Positions 29,030 to 40,126 of a stretch of 56,891 nt of DNA are shown one piece after another (position 1 is the first letter of the stretch; each line of letters opens with the position of its first letter). The stretch spans positions 1 to 56,891 of the forward strand of contig JAUCBJ010001461.1 of the NCBI GenBank assembly GCA_032718475.1, given 5' to 3'. A program made the translations under genes and the position numbers. Source of the stretch: Nemertoderma westbladi (Eukaryota > Xenacoelomorpha > Nemertodermatida > Nemertodermatidae). The notes under the pieces were generated by a model. The model was not told where the DNA came from and made no database searches. It saw only the letters and a program-made list of their open reading frames with translations.

Positions 29030-32000
29030 CCCGTCCAGGTACCAGCTCGTAGAGTACATTATGTGCATAGGTAATAGGACTACCCGTCCAGGTACAAGCT
29101 ACACGTAGAGTACATTATGTGCATGGGTAATGGGACTACCCGTCCAGGTACCAGCTCGTAGAGTACATTATGTGCATGGGTAATGGGACTACCCGTCCAG
29201 GTACCAGCTACACGTAGAGTACATTATGTGCATGGGTAATGGGACTACCCGTCCAGGTACCAGCTCGTAGAGTACATTATGTGGATGGGTAATGGGACTA
29301 CCCGTCCAGGTACCAGCTCGTAGAGTACATTATGTGGATGGGTAATGGGACTACCCGTCCAGGTACCAGCTCGTAGAGTACATTATGTGCATGGGTAATG
29401 GGACTACTACCCGTCCAGGTACCAGCTATACGTAGAGTACATTATGTGCATGGGTAATGGGACTACCCGTCCAGGTACCAGCTCGTAGAGTACATTATGT
29501 GCATGGGTAATGGGACTACCCGTCCAGGTACCAGCTCGTAGAGTACATTATGTGCATGGGTAATGGGACTACCCGTCCAGGTACCAGCTATACGTAGAGT
29601 ACATTATGTGCATGGGTAATGGGACTACCCGTCCAGGTACCAGCTCGTAGAGTACATTATGTGCATGGGTAATGGGACTACCCGTCCAGGTACCAGCTCG
29701 TAGAGTACATTATGTGCATAGGTAATGGGACTACCCGTCCAGGTACCAGCTATACGTAGAGTACATTATGTGCATGGGTAATGGGACTACCCGTCCATGT
29801 ACCAGCTATACGTAGAGTACATTATGTGCATGGGTAATGGGACTACCCGTCCATGTACCAGCTATACGTAGAGTACATTATGTGCATGGGTAATGGGACT
29901 ACCCGTCCAGGTACCAGCTATACGTAGAGTACATTATGTGCATGGGTAATGGGACTACCCGTTCAGGTACCAGCTACACGTAGAGTACATTATGTGCATG
30001 GTTAATGGGACTACCCGTCCAGGTACCAGCTACACGTAGAGTACATTATGTGCATTGGTAATGGGACTACCCGTCCAGGTACCAGCTACACGTAGAGTAC
30101 ATTATGTGCATGGGTGATGGGACTACCCGTCCAGGTACCAGCTCGTAGAGTATATTATGTGCATGGGTAATGGGACTACCCGTCCAGGTACCAGCTCGTA
30201 GAGTACATTATGTGCATGGGTAATGGGACTACCCGTCCAGGTACCAGCTACACGTTGAGTACATTATGTGCATGGGTAATGGGACTACCCGTCCAGGTAC
30301 CAGCTCGTAGAGTACATTATGTGCATGGGTAATGGGACTACCCGTCCAGGTACCAGCTCGTAGAGTACATTATGTGCATGGGTAATGGGACTACCCGTCC
30401 AGGTACCAGCTACACGTAGAGTACATTATGTGCATGGTTAATGGGACTACCCGTCCAGGTACCAGCTACACGTAGAGTACATTATGTGCATGGGTAATGG
30501 GACTACCCTGTCAGGTACCAGCTACACGTAGAGTACATTATGTGCATGGGTAATGGGACTACCCGTCCAGGTACCAGCTACACGTAGAGTACATTATGTG
30601 CATGGGTAATGGGACTACCCGTCCAGGTACCAGCTACACGTAGAGTACATTATGTGCATGGGTAATGGGACTACCCGTCCAGGTACCAGCTCGTAGAGTA
30701 CATTATGTGCATGGGTAATGGGACTACCCGTCCAGGTACCAGTTATACGTAGAGTACATTATGTGCATGGGTAATTGGACTACCCGTCCAGGTACCAGCT
30801 CGTAGAGTACATTATGTGCATGGGTAATGGGACTACCCGTCCAGGTACCAGCTATACGTAGAGTACATTATGTGCATAGGTAATGGGACTACCCGTCCAG
30901 GTACCAGCTACACGTAGAGTACATTATGTGCATGGGTAATGGGACTACCCGTCCAGGTACCAGCTCGTAGAGTACATTATGTGCATGGGTAATGGGACTA
31001 CCCGTCCAGGTACCAGCTCGTAGAGTACATTATGTGCATAGGTAATGGGACTACCCGTCCAGGTACAAGCTACACGTAGAGTACATTATGTGCATGGGTA
31101 ATGGGACTACCCGTCCAGGTACCAGCTCGTAGAGTACATTATGTGCATGGGTAATGGGACTACCCGTCCAGGTACCAGCTACACGTAGAGTACATTATGT
31201 GCATGGGTAATGGGACTACCCGTCCAGGTACCAGCTCGTAGAGTACATTATGTGGATGGGTAATGGGACTACCCGTCCAGGTACCAGCTCGTAGAGTACA
31301 TTATGTGCATGGGTAATGGGACTACCCGTCCAGGTACCAGCTACACGTAGAGTACATTATGTGCATGGGTAATGGGACTACCCGTCCAGGTACCAGCTAC
31401 ACGTAGAGTACATTATGTGCATGGGTAATGGGACTACCCGTCCATGTACCAGCTATACGTAGAGTACATTATGTGCATGGGTAATGGGACTACCCGTCCA
31501 GGTACCAGCTACACGTAGAGTACATTATGTGCATGGTTAATGGGACTACCCGTCCAGGTACCAGCTACACGTAGAGTACATTATGTGCATTGGTAATGGG
31601 ACTACCCGTCCAGGTACCAGCTACACGTAGAGTACATTATGTGCATGGGTGATGGGACTACCCGTCCAGGTACCAGCTCGTAGAGTACATTATGTGCATG
31701 GGTAATGGGACTACCCGTCCAGGTACCAGCTCGTAGAGTACATTATGTGCATGGGTAATGGGACTACCCGTCCAGGTACCAGCTACACGTTGAGTACATT
31801 ATGTGCATGGGTAATGGGACTACCCGTCCAGGTACCAGCTCGTAGAGTACATTATGTGCATGGGTAATGGGACTACCCGTCCAGGTACCAGCTCGTAGAG
31901 TACATTATGTGCATGGGTAATGGGACTACCCGTCCAGGTACCAGCTACACGTAGAGTACATTATGTGCATTGGTAATGGGACTACCCGTCCAGGTACCAG

Positions 32001-35000
32001 CTACACGTAGAGTACATTATGTGCATGGGTAATGGGACTACCCGTCCAGGTACCAGCTCGTAGAGTACATTATGTGCATGGGTAATGGGACTACCCGTCC
32101 AGGTACCAGCTCGTAGAGTACATTATGTGCATGGGTAATGGGACTACCCGTCCAGGTACCAGCTACACGTTGAGTACATTATGTGCATGGGTAATGGGAC
32201 TACCCGTCCAGGTACCAGCTCGTAGAGTACATTATGTGCGTGGGTAATGGGACTACCCGTCCAGGTACCAGCTCGTAGAGTACATTATGTGCATGGGTAA
32301 TGGGACTACCCGTCCAGGTACCAGCTACACGTTGAGTACATTATGTGCATGGGTAATGGGACTACCCGTCCAGGTACCAGCTCGTAGAGTACATTATGTT
32401 CATGGGTAATGGGACTACCCGTCCAGGTACCAGCTCGTAGAGTACATTATGTGCATGGGTAATGGGACTACACGTCCAGGTACCAGCTCGTAGAGTACAT
32501 TATGTGCATGGGTAATGGGACTACCCGTCCAGGTACCAGCTACACGTTGAGTACATTATGTGCATGGGTAATGGGACTACCCGTCCAGGTACCAGCTCGT
32601 AGAGTACATTATGTGCATGGGTAATGGGACTACCCGTCCAGGTACCAGCTCGTAGAGTACATTATGTGCATGGGTAATGGGACTACCCGTCCAGGTACCA
32701 GCTCGTAGAGTACATTATGTGCATGGGTAATGGGACTACCCGTCCAGGTACCAGCTCGTAGAGTACATTATGTGCATGGGTAATGGGACTACCCGTCCAG
32801 GTACCAGCTACACGTTGAGTACATTATGTGCATGGGTAATGGGACTACCCGTCCAGGTACCAGCTCGTAGAGTACATTATGTGCATGGGTAATGGGACTA
32901 CCCGTCCAGGTACCAGCTATACGTAGAGTACACTATGTGCATGGGTAATGGGACTACCCGTCCAGGTACCAGCTACACGTTGAGTACATTATGTGCATGG
33001 GTAATGGGACTACCCGTCCAGGTACCAGCTCGTAGAGTACATTATGTGCATGGGTAATGGGACTACCCGTCCAGGTACCAGCTACACGTAGAGTACATTA
33101 TGTGCATGGGTAATGGGACTACCCGTCCAGGTACCAGCTCGTAGAGTACATTATGTGCATGGGTAATGGGACTACCCGTCCAGGTACCAGCTATACGTAG
33201 AGTACATTATGTGCATGGGTAATGGGACTACCCGTCCAGGTACCAGCTCGTAGAGTACATTATGTGCATGGGTAATGGGACTACCCGTCCAGGTACCAGC
33301 TCGTAGAGTACATTATGTGCATGGGTAATGGGACTACCCGTCCAGGTACCAGCTCCGTAGAGTACATTATGTGCATGGGTAATGGGACTACCCGTCCAGG
33401 TACCAGCTACACGTAGAGTACATTATGTGCATGGGTAATGGGACTACCCGTCCAGGTACCAGCTACACGTAGAGTACATTATGTGCATGGGTAATGGGAC
33501 TACCCGTCCAGGTACCAGCTACACGTAGAGTACATTATGTGCATGGGTAATGGGACTACCCGTCCAGGTACCAGCTACACGTAGAGTACATTATGTGCAT
33601 GGGTAATGGGACTACCCGTCCAGGTACCAGCTACACGTAGAGTACATTATGTGCATGGGTAATGGGACTACCCGTCCAGGTACCAGCTACACGTAGAGTA
33701 CATTATGTGCATGGGTAATGGGACTACCCGTCCAGGTACCAGCTACACGTAGAGTACATTATGTGCATGGGTAATGGGACTACCCGTCCAGGTACCAGCT
33801 ACACGTAGAGTACATTATGTGCATGGGTAATGGGACTACCCGTCCAGGTACCAGCTACACGTAGAGTACATTATGTGCATGGGTAATGGGACTACCCGTC
33901 CAGGTACCAGCTACACGTAGAGTACATTATGTGCATGGGTAATGGGACTACCCGTCCAGGTACCAGCTACACGTAGAGTACATTATGTGCATGGGTAATG
34001 GGACTACCCGTCCAGGTACCAGCTACACGTAGAGTACATTATGTGCATGGGTAATGGGACTACCCGTCCAGGTACCAGCTACACGTAGAGTACATTATGT
34101 GCATGGGTAATGGGACTACCCGTCCAGGTACCAGCTACACGTAGAGTACATTATGTGCATGGGTAATGGGACTACCCGTCCAGGTACCAGCTACACGTAG
34201 AGTACATTATGTGCATGGGTAATGGGACTACCCGTCCAGGTACCAGCTACACGTAGAGTACATTATGTGCATGGGTAATGGGACTACCCGTCCAGGTACC
34301 AGCTACACGTAGAGTACATTATGTGCATGGGTAATGGGACTACCCGTCCAGGTACCAGCTACACGTAGAGTACATTATGTGCATGGGTAATGGGACTACC
34401 CGTCCAGGTACCAGCTACACGTAGAGTACATTATGTGCATGGGTAATGGGACTACCCGTCCAGGTACCAGCTACACGTAGAGTACATTATGTGCATGGGT
34501 AATGGGACTACCCGTCCAGGTACCAGCTACACGTAGAGTACATTATGTGCATGGGTAATGGGACTACCCGTCCAGGTACCAGCTACACGTAGAGTACATT
34601 ATGTGCATGGGTAATGGGACTACCCGTCCAGGTACCAGCTACACGTAGAGTACATTATGTGCATGGGTAATGGGACTACCCGTCCAGGTACCAGCTACAC
34701 GTAGAGTACATTATGTGCATGGGTAATGGGACTACCCGTCCAGGTACCAGCTACACGTAGAGTACATTATGTGCATGGGTAATGGGACTACCCGTCCAGG
34801 TACCAGCTACACGTAGAGTACATTATGTGCATGGGTAATGGGACTACCCGTCCAGGTACCAGCTACACGTAGAGTACATTATGTGCATGGGTAATGGGAC
34901 TACCCGTCCAGGTACCAGCTACACGTAGAGTACATTATGTGCATGGGTAATGGGACTACCCGTCCAGGTACCAGCTACACGTAGAGTACATTATGCGCAT

Positions 35001-35113
35001 GGGTAATGGGACTACCCGTCCAGGTACCAGCTACACGTAGAGTACATTATGCGCATGGGTAATGGGACTACCCGTCCAGGTACCAGCTACACGTAGAGTA
35101 CATTATGTGCATG
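29030..35113. repeat. 52/56-bp minisatellite, right block (about 110 copies)
   Basis: Continuation of the array interrupted at 21587. The first part (29030-33390) mixes 52- and 56-bp variants and contains a duplicated segment with a 1971-bp period (rare markers GGTACAAGCTACACG at 29091 and 31062, GTGGATGGG at 29281 and 31252). From about 33395 to 34990 nearly identical 56-bp units follow one another without the 52-bp form, indicating a recent homogenised expansion. Reading frames in it are short and not conserved. Confidence 0.97.
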
Positions 35114-35211
35114 CATATATTATATACAATAGTTATCAATTTATTTAGTACAAATTTGCTCTATATCTGTGTAGAAATTGTTAATAAATCTTATCTTATC
35201 TTATCTTATCT
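35114..35211 (+). mobile_element. 5'-truncated non-LTR 3' end with (CTTAT)n tail
   Basis: About 100 bp of AT-rich 3'-UTR-like sequence ending AATAAATCTTATCTTATC and further CTTAT repeats. It abuts the minisatellite on its left. No coding remnant is left, so the family cannot be named. Confidence 0.5.
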
Positions 35212-35374
35212 TACCTATAATGTATGTAACTTACCTGCAGTACTTAATAAAATAAATATACGCATATGCGTAGAATCCTTATAGTTTTGCCAGTTCATTG
35301 TGTTTTATAAGAATTTATGTGCTGTATGTATTAATTTTTATTTGCATTTGGCGTATTAAACTAAACTAAACTAT
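35212..35374 (+). mobile_element. 5'-truncated non-LTR 3' end with (ACTAA)n tail
   Basis: AT-rich 3'-UTR-like sequence containing AATAAAATAAATATA and ending TTAAACTAAACTAAACTA. Same type of object as the neighbour on the left but a different tail, hence probably a different family. Confidence 0.45.
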
Positions 35375-35402
35375 ATCTGGCAGTATGGCATATAACTAAA
35401 CC

Positions 35403-36133
35403 TGGCAGCTCAATGTCGCTGCGCACAAATGTCATGTACTTCACCTTGGTACACGCACACCTAGTGAGTACACTCTCAACGGTTCTATTCTAGAACTCAA
35501 GGAGAGTTATAAGGACCTTGGTTTTTATCGTTACCAAAAATATGCGTTTCAGCAAATACTGCAGCCAACAAGTATCCAAGGCGTATAAAATGTGCAATAT
35601 AATATTTAGGTGCTTCCACACTTCTAATGTCAATGTACTTATTACGGCTTATAAGGCGTATGTTCGCCCACTGTTAGAGTTCTTGTACTGTGGTTTGGTC
35701 TCCTCACCAAATTTTTAATATAAAATTGGTTGAGCGCGTCCAACGATATTTCACCAGACGATTGTTTTCAAGATGTCAGTTAACACACATAGATAACAGT
35801 TACTCTAATAGATTAATACACTTGAAACTCCAACCATTAGAAGTTAGGCGAATAATTTTTGATATCCGTATGGTTTATAATATTTGTCACAATAACATTG
35901 ACCTTCATTTTAACGATTTTTTCTCGCATGTGCAACGGCAAGGTTTGCGAGGCCATAACAGGAAACTGTTTGCACAGCCTAGCAGGCTAGTCGTTGTCAG
36001 AAATCGTTTTGCCAGCCGTATAGTATCCGTGTGGAATTCCTTGCCCTCAGATGCCGTTAATGCACGTAATTTATATATTTTTAATTGCCATATACGTCAT
36101 ATTGATTTTAGTCACTTGTGTCATTTTGTTTAA
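35403..36133 (+). pseudogene. truncated, frameshifted CR1/Jockey-type reverse transcriptase (C-terminal part)
   Basis: The 5' end begins at a WQLN...K.HVLHLG-like motif (35403). It then reads LNGSILELKESYKDLG, shifts frame near 35518, continues through KNMRFSKYC and a TAYKAYVRPLLEF motif, shifts again near 35700-35718, and ends in the typical region ERVQRYFTRRL, LEVRRIIFDIRMVY, RIVSVWNSLP with stop at 36131-36133. These are the post-catalytic thumb and C-terminal signatures of CR1/Jockey ORF2. The catalytic YADD and all upstream domains are missing. At least two frame breaks make it a dead copy, older than the element at 21588. Confidence 0.85.
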
Positions 36134-36360
36134 ATATGCACACATTATACCCCGCCTCGTATTTTGATTTGATTTTGATTTATATTTTTTATATTTTCTC
36201 TGTTCATAATGACCGACCGTGTTTTACCTTTTTATTTTTTTAGTTTGCAATATTTTTACTTAATTCCAATAGAGATACGCTCGTAAGTGCAACATTGCCT
36301 GGGTTATCTTCTCCCTCCATACATATAATTGTTTAATTAAAGGTCTGATTTCATTTCATT
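36134..36360 (+). other. 3' UTR of the truncated CR1-like copy with TTTCA tail
   Basis: AT-rich UTR ending GATTTCATTTCATTTT, a degenerate TTTCA pentamer tail. It completes the copy that starts at 35403. Confidence 0.5.
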
Positions 36361-36470
36361 TTGTGAATATGTATGTCATTAAGATTAATTTTAAATAATT
36401 AATTATTTTATTTGTCGGTGCAATTATTTGGAGTGCAATTACATTACATTACATTACATTATATGAAAGT
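36361..36470 (+). repeat. short AT-rich segment with (ATTAC)n tract
   Basis: About 100 bp ending in AATTACATTACATTACATT. This may be yet another non-LTR 3' end; no other evidence. Confidence 0.4.
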
Positions 36471-37458
36471 AAATAAAGTGAAAATTTATCGATAAACGTG
36501 TAGCCGCAAAAAAGGCCGGAATCAACAATGGTTGTTACCAGTGCGGCAGCAACTAACTATCACGGTTTGAAAACTGCACTATTATTCAACCATTTTTAAT
36601 CCCCTCCCCCCTCCCCCCCCCCCCCCCCCCCCCCCCAACTAGAAGCCAGGTTAACATTGCATCACTACTGTAGTGCTATAATTTTTAGAACATTTAGAAA
36701 TATTAAAGGCGATGGTAATATTTCAAAATTTTACAAAAATTATATCCTATATTGCAAAACGAAATGTTTTTAGATTAACACCAGTGGTTATATAAATTCA
36801 TCCCTACCCTAGTCGACACCTCCATTCGTCTTATCTCTCAGCACACCTTGGCGGCTCATTCTTTGACATGTATACACCACACCCCCCCCCCCCCCCCCTC
36901 CCAACCCTACCTAAACAAACAAACACGACCAACACACAATGGTTACGAACTTCATTCAAACAAAATACCTCATTAATAAATCTATTAAGCATCCTATGTA
37001 AGATATGCACCCTATTAAATTATTTAATAATGGCCTAATTGCGCATTCAAAATATATATATATATATATGTATATAACATAGAAAATTTCATAGTTACCC
37101 GCTAGATGACGCTAAACTTTGTCAACTATATACATGTATAACTATTTCTTATACGCAATAATTTTTATTGTCCGTTTAAATCCTTTTTTTTTTGTTCTTT
37201 TTTTTTATTTTTTATGTCCTCCAAAAATTTAATGTTATGTTCCATGCTACCCAGCTACCGGTTTCTCTACTGCTGTTCTCTCAGGCTATCAGTACCAGTA
37301 TTAGTATATATAGCACTATGTTGCTGTATTGTATGTACAGATGTAGGTATAAAGCAGGTATTTCTGTATTTTAGTACCGGTACCGGCACCGGTACTGCTG
37401 TAGGCCTACTGTATAGCATACCAATTAAATACGGTACTGGTAGGCCTAACGGCTGACC
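36471..37458. other. AT-rich non-coding DNA with poly-C tracts
   Basis: No gene was seen. Contents are two long C runs (about 36610-36636 and 36881-36898), an (AT)n run near 37051-37069 and a GGTACCGGTACCGGCACCGG tract near 37376. The small ORFs are AT-rich chance frames. Confidence 0.6.
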
Positions 37459-38165
37459 GGTTGTTTTGGTTAGAAAATCCCGCCTCTGTAACCTGCTCCT
37501 TTCCCCCGCCTCTGTAACCTGCCCCTTTCCCTCAATTAGTTAAATGATCGTTTATTGTTTTGGTTAGAAAATCCCGCCTCTGTAACCTGCTCCTTTCCCT
37601 CAATTAGTTAAGTGATCGTTTATTGTTTGGTTAGGAAATCCCGCCTCTGTAACCTGCTCCTTTCCCCGATTTGTTAAAGTGACTGTTTATTGTTTTGGTT
37701 ATAAAATCCCGCCTCTGTAACCTGCTCCTTTCCCTCAATTAGTTAAGTGATCGTTTATTGTTTTGGTTAGGAAATCCCGCCTATGTAACCTGCTCCTTTC
37801 TCTCAATTGGTAATGTTATCGTTTATTGTTTTGGTTAGAAAATCCCGTCTCTGTAACCTGCTCCTTTCCCTAATTTGGTAATGTGACTGTTTATTGTTTT
37901 GGTTAGAAAATCCCGCCTCTGTAACCTGCTCATTTCTCTCAATTGGTAATGTTATCGTTTATTGTTTTGGTTATAAAATCCCGTCTCTGTAACCTGCTCC
38001 TTTCCCTCAATTAGTTAAATGATCGTTTATTGTTTTGGTTAGAAAATCCCGCCTCTGTAACCTGCTGCTTTCCCTGATTTGGTAAAGTAACTGTTTATTG
38101 TTTTGGTTAGAAAATCCGGCCTTAACCTGCTCCTTTCCATCAATTGGTAATTGTTTTTGGCTATA
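37459..38165. repeat. about 68-bp minisatellite, roughly 10 copies
   Basis: Units contain TTGTTTTGGTTAGAAAATCC, then CCGCCTCTGTAACCTGCTCC, then TTTCC and an AT-rich end with GATCGTTTATTG. Copies differ by several substitutions and small indels, so the array is older than the 17- and 56-bp arrays. Confidence 0.93.
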
Positions 38166-38636
38166 AAATGAGTGTTTTGCTACGGCATGTGGTAATCGAT
38201 TATCGACAACAACCACAAACTATTAAATTTAGAGTATTTTACCACAGGCGCATATGGAATTCTATCTCATAGTCTATAAATCTTGGAATCATGGAATGTT
38301 TTGGCACAGGCATAGTAAAACCAACTGTCCGACAGACCAGAAATCAACAAATTTTGAATGTTTTGGCATAGGCATGTTGAAATCAACTGTCTGACAGTCC
38401 AGAAATCAGCAGTCTGACAGTTTGAAGAAATACATACATAAAAAGTCATTAAAAGGACAACAAAAGTCATTAAAAGGACAACAAAAGTCATTAAAAGCAC
38501 AGTCATTATGCACAATTCGTAAAAAAAGGAGGACAAAAAAGTCAAATAAAAGGACATAAAAAATCACTGCCTTTCTTATACATACCGCATATATTTCACA
38601 ATGGGACCAGTGGCCTAAAATCTGAGAGGAATAAAC
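38166..38636. other. non-coding stretch with a 21-bp tandem repeat
   Basis: Contains a direct repeat around TTTTGGCA..GGCAT (about 38297 and 38360) and about four copies of AAAAGTCATTAAAAGGACAAC near 38441-38505. No gene was seen. Confidence 0.6.
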
Positions 38637-39244
38637 ATGTGGGGCGAGACACGTAGTCGGCGAGCCTTGGCATACGGTTCATATAGGGCAAATGGGGCAT
38701 GTCCGTCTGTCTGTCTGTCCGTCCGTCTGGTAAATGTTTGAACGCGAATTTCTCTGCATCGCTGGTTCGGAATTGAACCAAACTTAGTAGGTAAGTAGTA
38801 GAGAGAAAGTTTAGAAAGTTTGTAAAGTTTGGTGAAAAATCATGCAGTCTGACGTCAGCTACGACAGATTATGTGGTTTTTAGAAAATGTTAAATTTCTC
38901 GGGAAGGCATCATTTTCCTGAGCTGAAATTTTGGTGGCCTGTAGAGAATCATGAAGTCTATCTTTTACGAAATTGAAAAGTTAAGACATTTAATTAGGGA
39001 TCCGCTAGAGACTCAGAAGTAATGACATAGGCCTACCGGTACGGTACTGCTGTACAGTGCTGCACTGGTAAGTACGAAATTGCAGAATAACAATTTGACA
39101 CCACCTAGCGGATTAACATATGATTGTATATCGAATGAATACATTTATAGCATGGGATATGGGGTCCAAACTAGACATGCCCCATTTGCTCTATATGAAC
39201 CGTATGCCAAGGCTTGCCGACTACGTGCTGCGCGAAGTCCCCAC
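38637..39244. mobile_element. MITE-like non-autonomous element with long terminal inverted repeats
   Basis: The left arm at about 38639-38704 (GTGGGGCGAGACACGTAGTC...GGGGCATGTCC) is the reverse complement of the right arm at about 39173-39243 (GACATGCCCCATTTG...GACTACGTG...GTCCCCAC). Over the inner ~55 bp they differ at only two or so positions; the outer ~15 bp are more diverged. The centre is non-coding and holds a GTCTGTCTGTCCGTCCGTC tract. No target duplication was identified and there is no transposase. Confidence 0.75.
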
Positions 39245-40126
39245 GAACGTGTATATACTGTATGTATAAGTATTTTCAGATACATGTAGTCGTACTGTAG
39301 TACTGTACAACGCTCAAAATACAAATACTAAGCATCTGTCACTTGAACTGGGGTCCTATTATTGTGGACTGTGGTACAGCATTACAGAATGTAGCCTATA
39401 CCGCAAACAGGCCATTGCTTGGCCCGGCCCATACGAGTTTATTTGCTTTTAGCTTCGCCAAAAGCGAGGCACCATGGGGCCATAAATAACAGAGGAACAA
39501 TGATCTCGGTATCACGGTGTAATGCACCGGGTTACCGATATATTGTTACCTAAGCCGTTATGGACCGTCCCATGACTGTACGGGTAATGGCTAGCAGACA
39601 TGCTGACCTACCTAAAGCTCCCAATGCCCTGCCCCTTTAAAGCCTTGCTCAGTGATGCAGAACCAATTAGGCACGATCTCGCCACTAGCGAGACAATGTT
39701 ACATTGTTCGCAAAGAGCCCAAACGTCCCTCCTACTGCTACCCACTAGCTACCCTGTCATCCACTCTACCTCCACTCATCACATACTTTACCGGTTACAA
39801 TTAGAGCGGCGAACCATGAAAGACTTTTATTTGGCTGGTTGCTGATTCTCCGGACTATTAAAGTTTGGCCTACAGGGCCACCTCCTATCATTCTGTGTCA
39901 TTATATCATTTGCAGGCTATTGTATCCGTGACTTTCTATAATGAGGTCTGATACAGCTTACACAGAAAAAGCAATCGTGTTTAAATTTTTAGAGAATTTC
40001 AATTTTGAACTATACAGTATATTCGGTATACTGGCGTTTCGGCCTGAACGTCTGTTACCCAGTATAATCAGATGTGTATGTACAATAGGGATGGTGCGCG
40101 AAAAATTTATTTGGCTAGAAACTATA
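39245..40126. other. non-coding DNA
   Basis: No gene or RNA was recognised. The ORFs are short, without domains. The sequence is of mixed composition and not obviously repetitive. Confidence 0.5.

Noticed and set aside
39400-39600. Possible tRNA or SINE head
   Set aside because: No A/B box pair or cloverleaf could be traced by eye.
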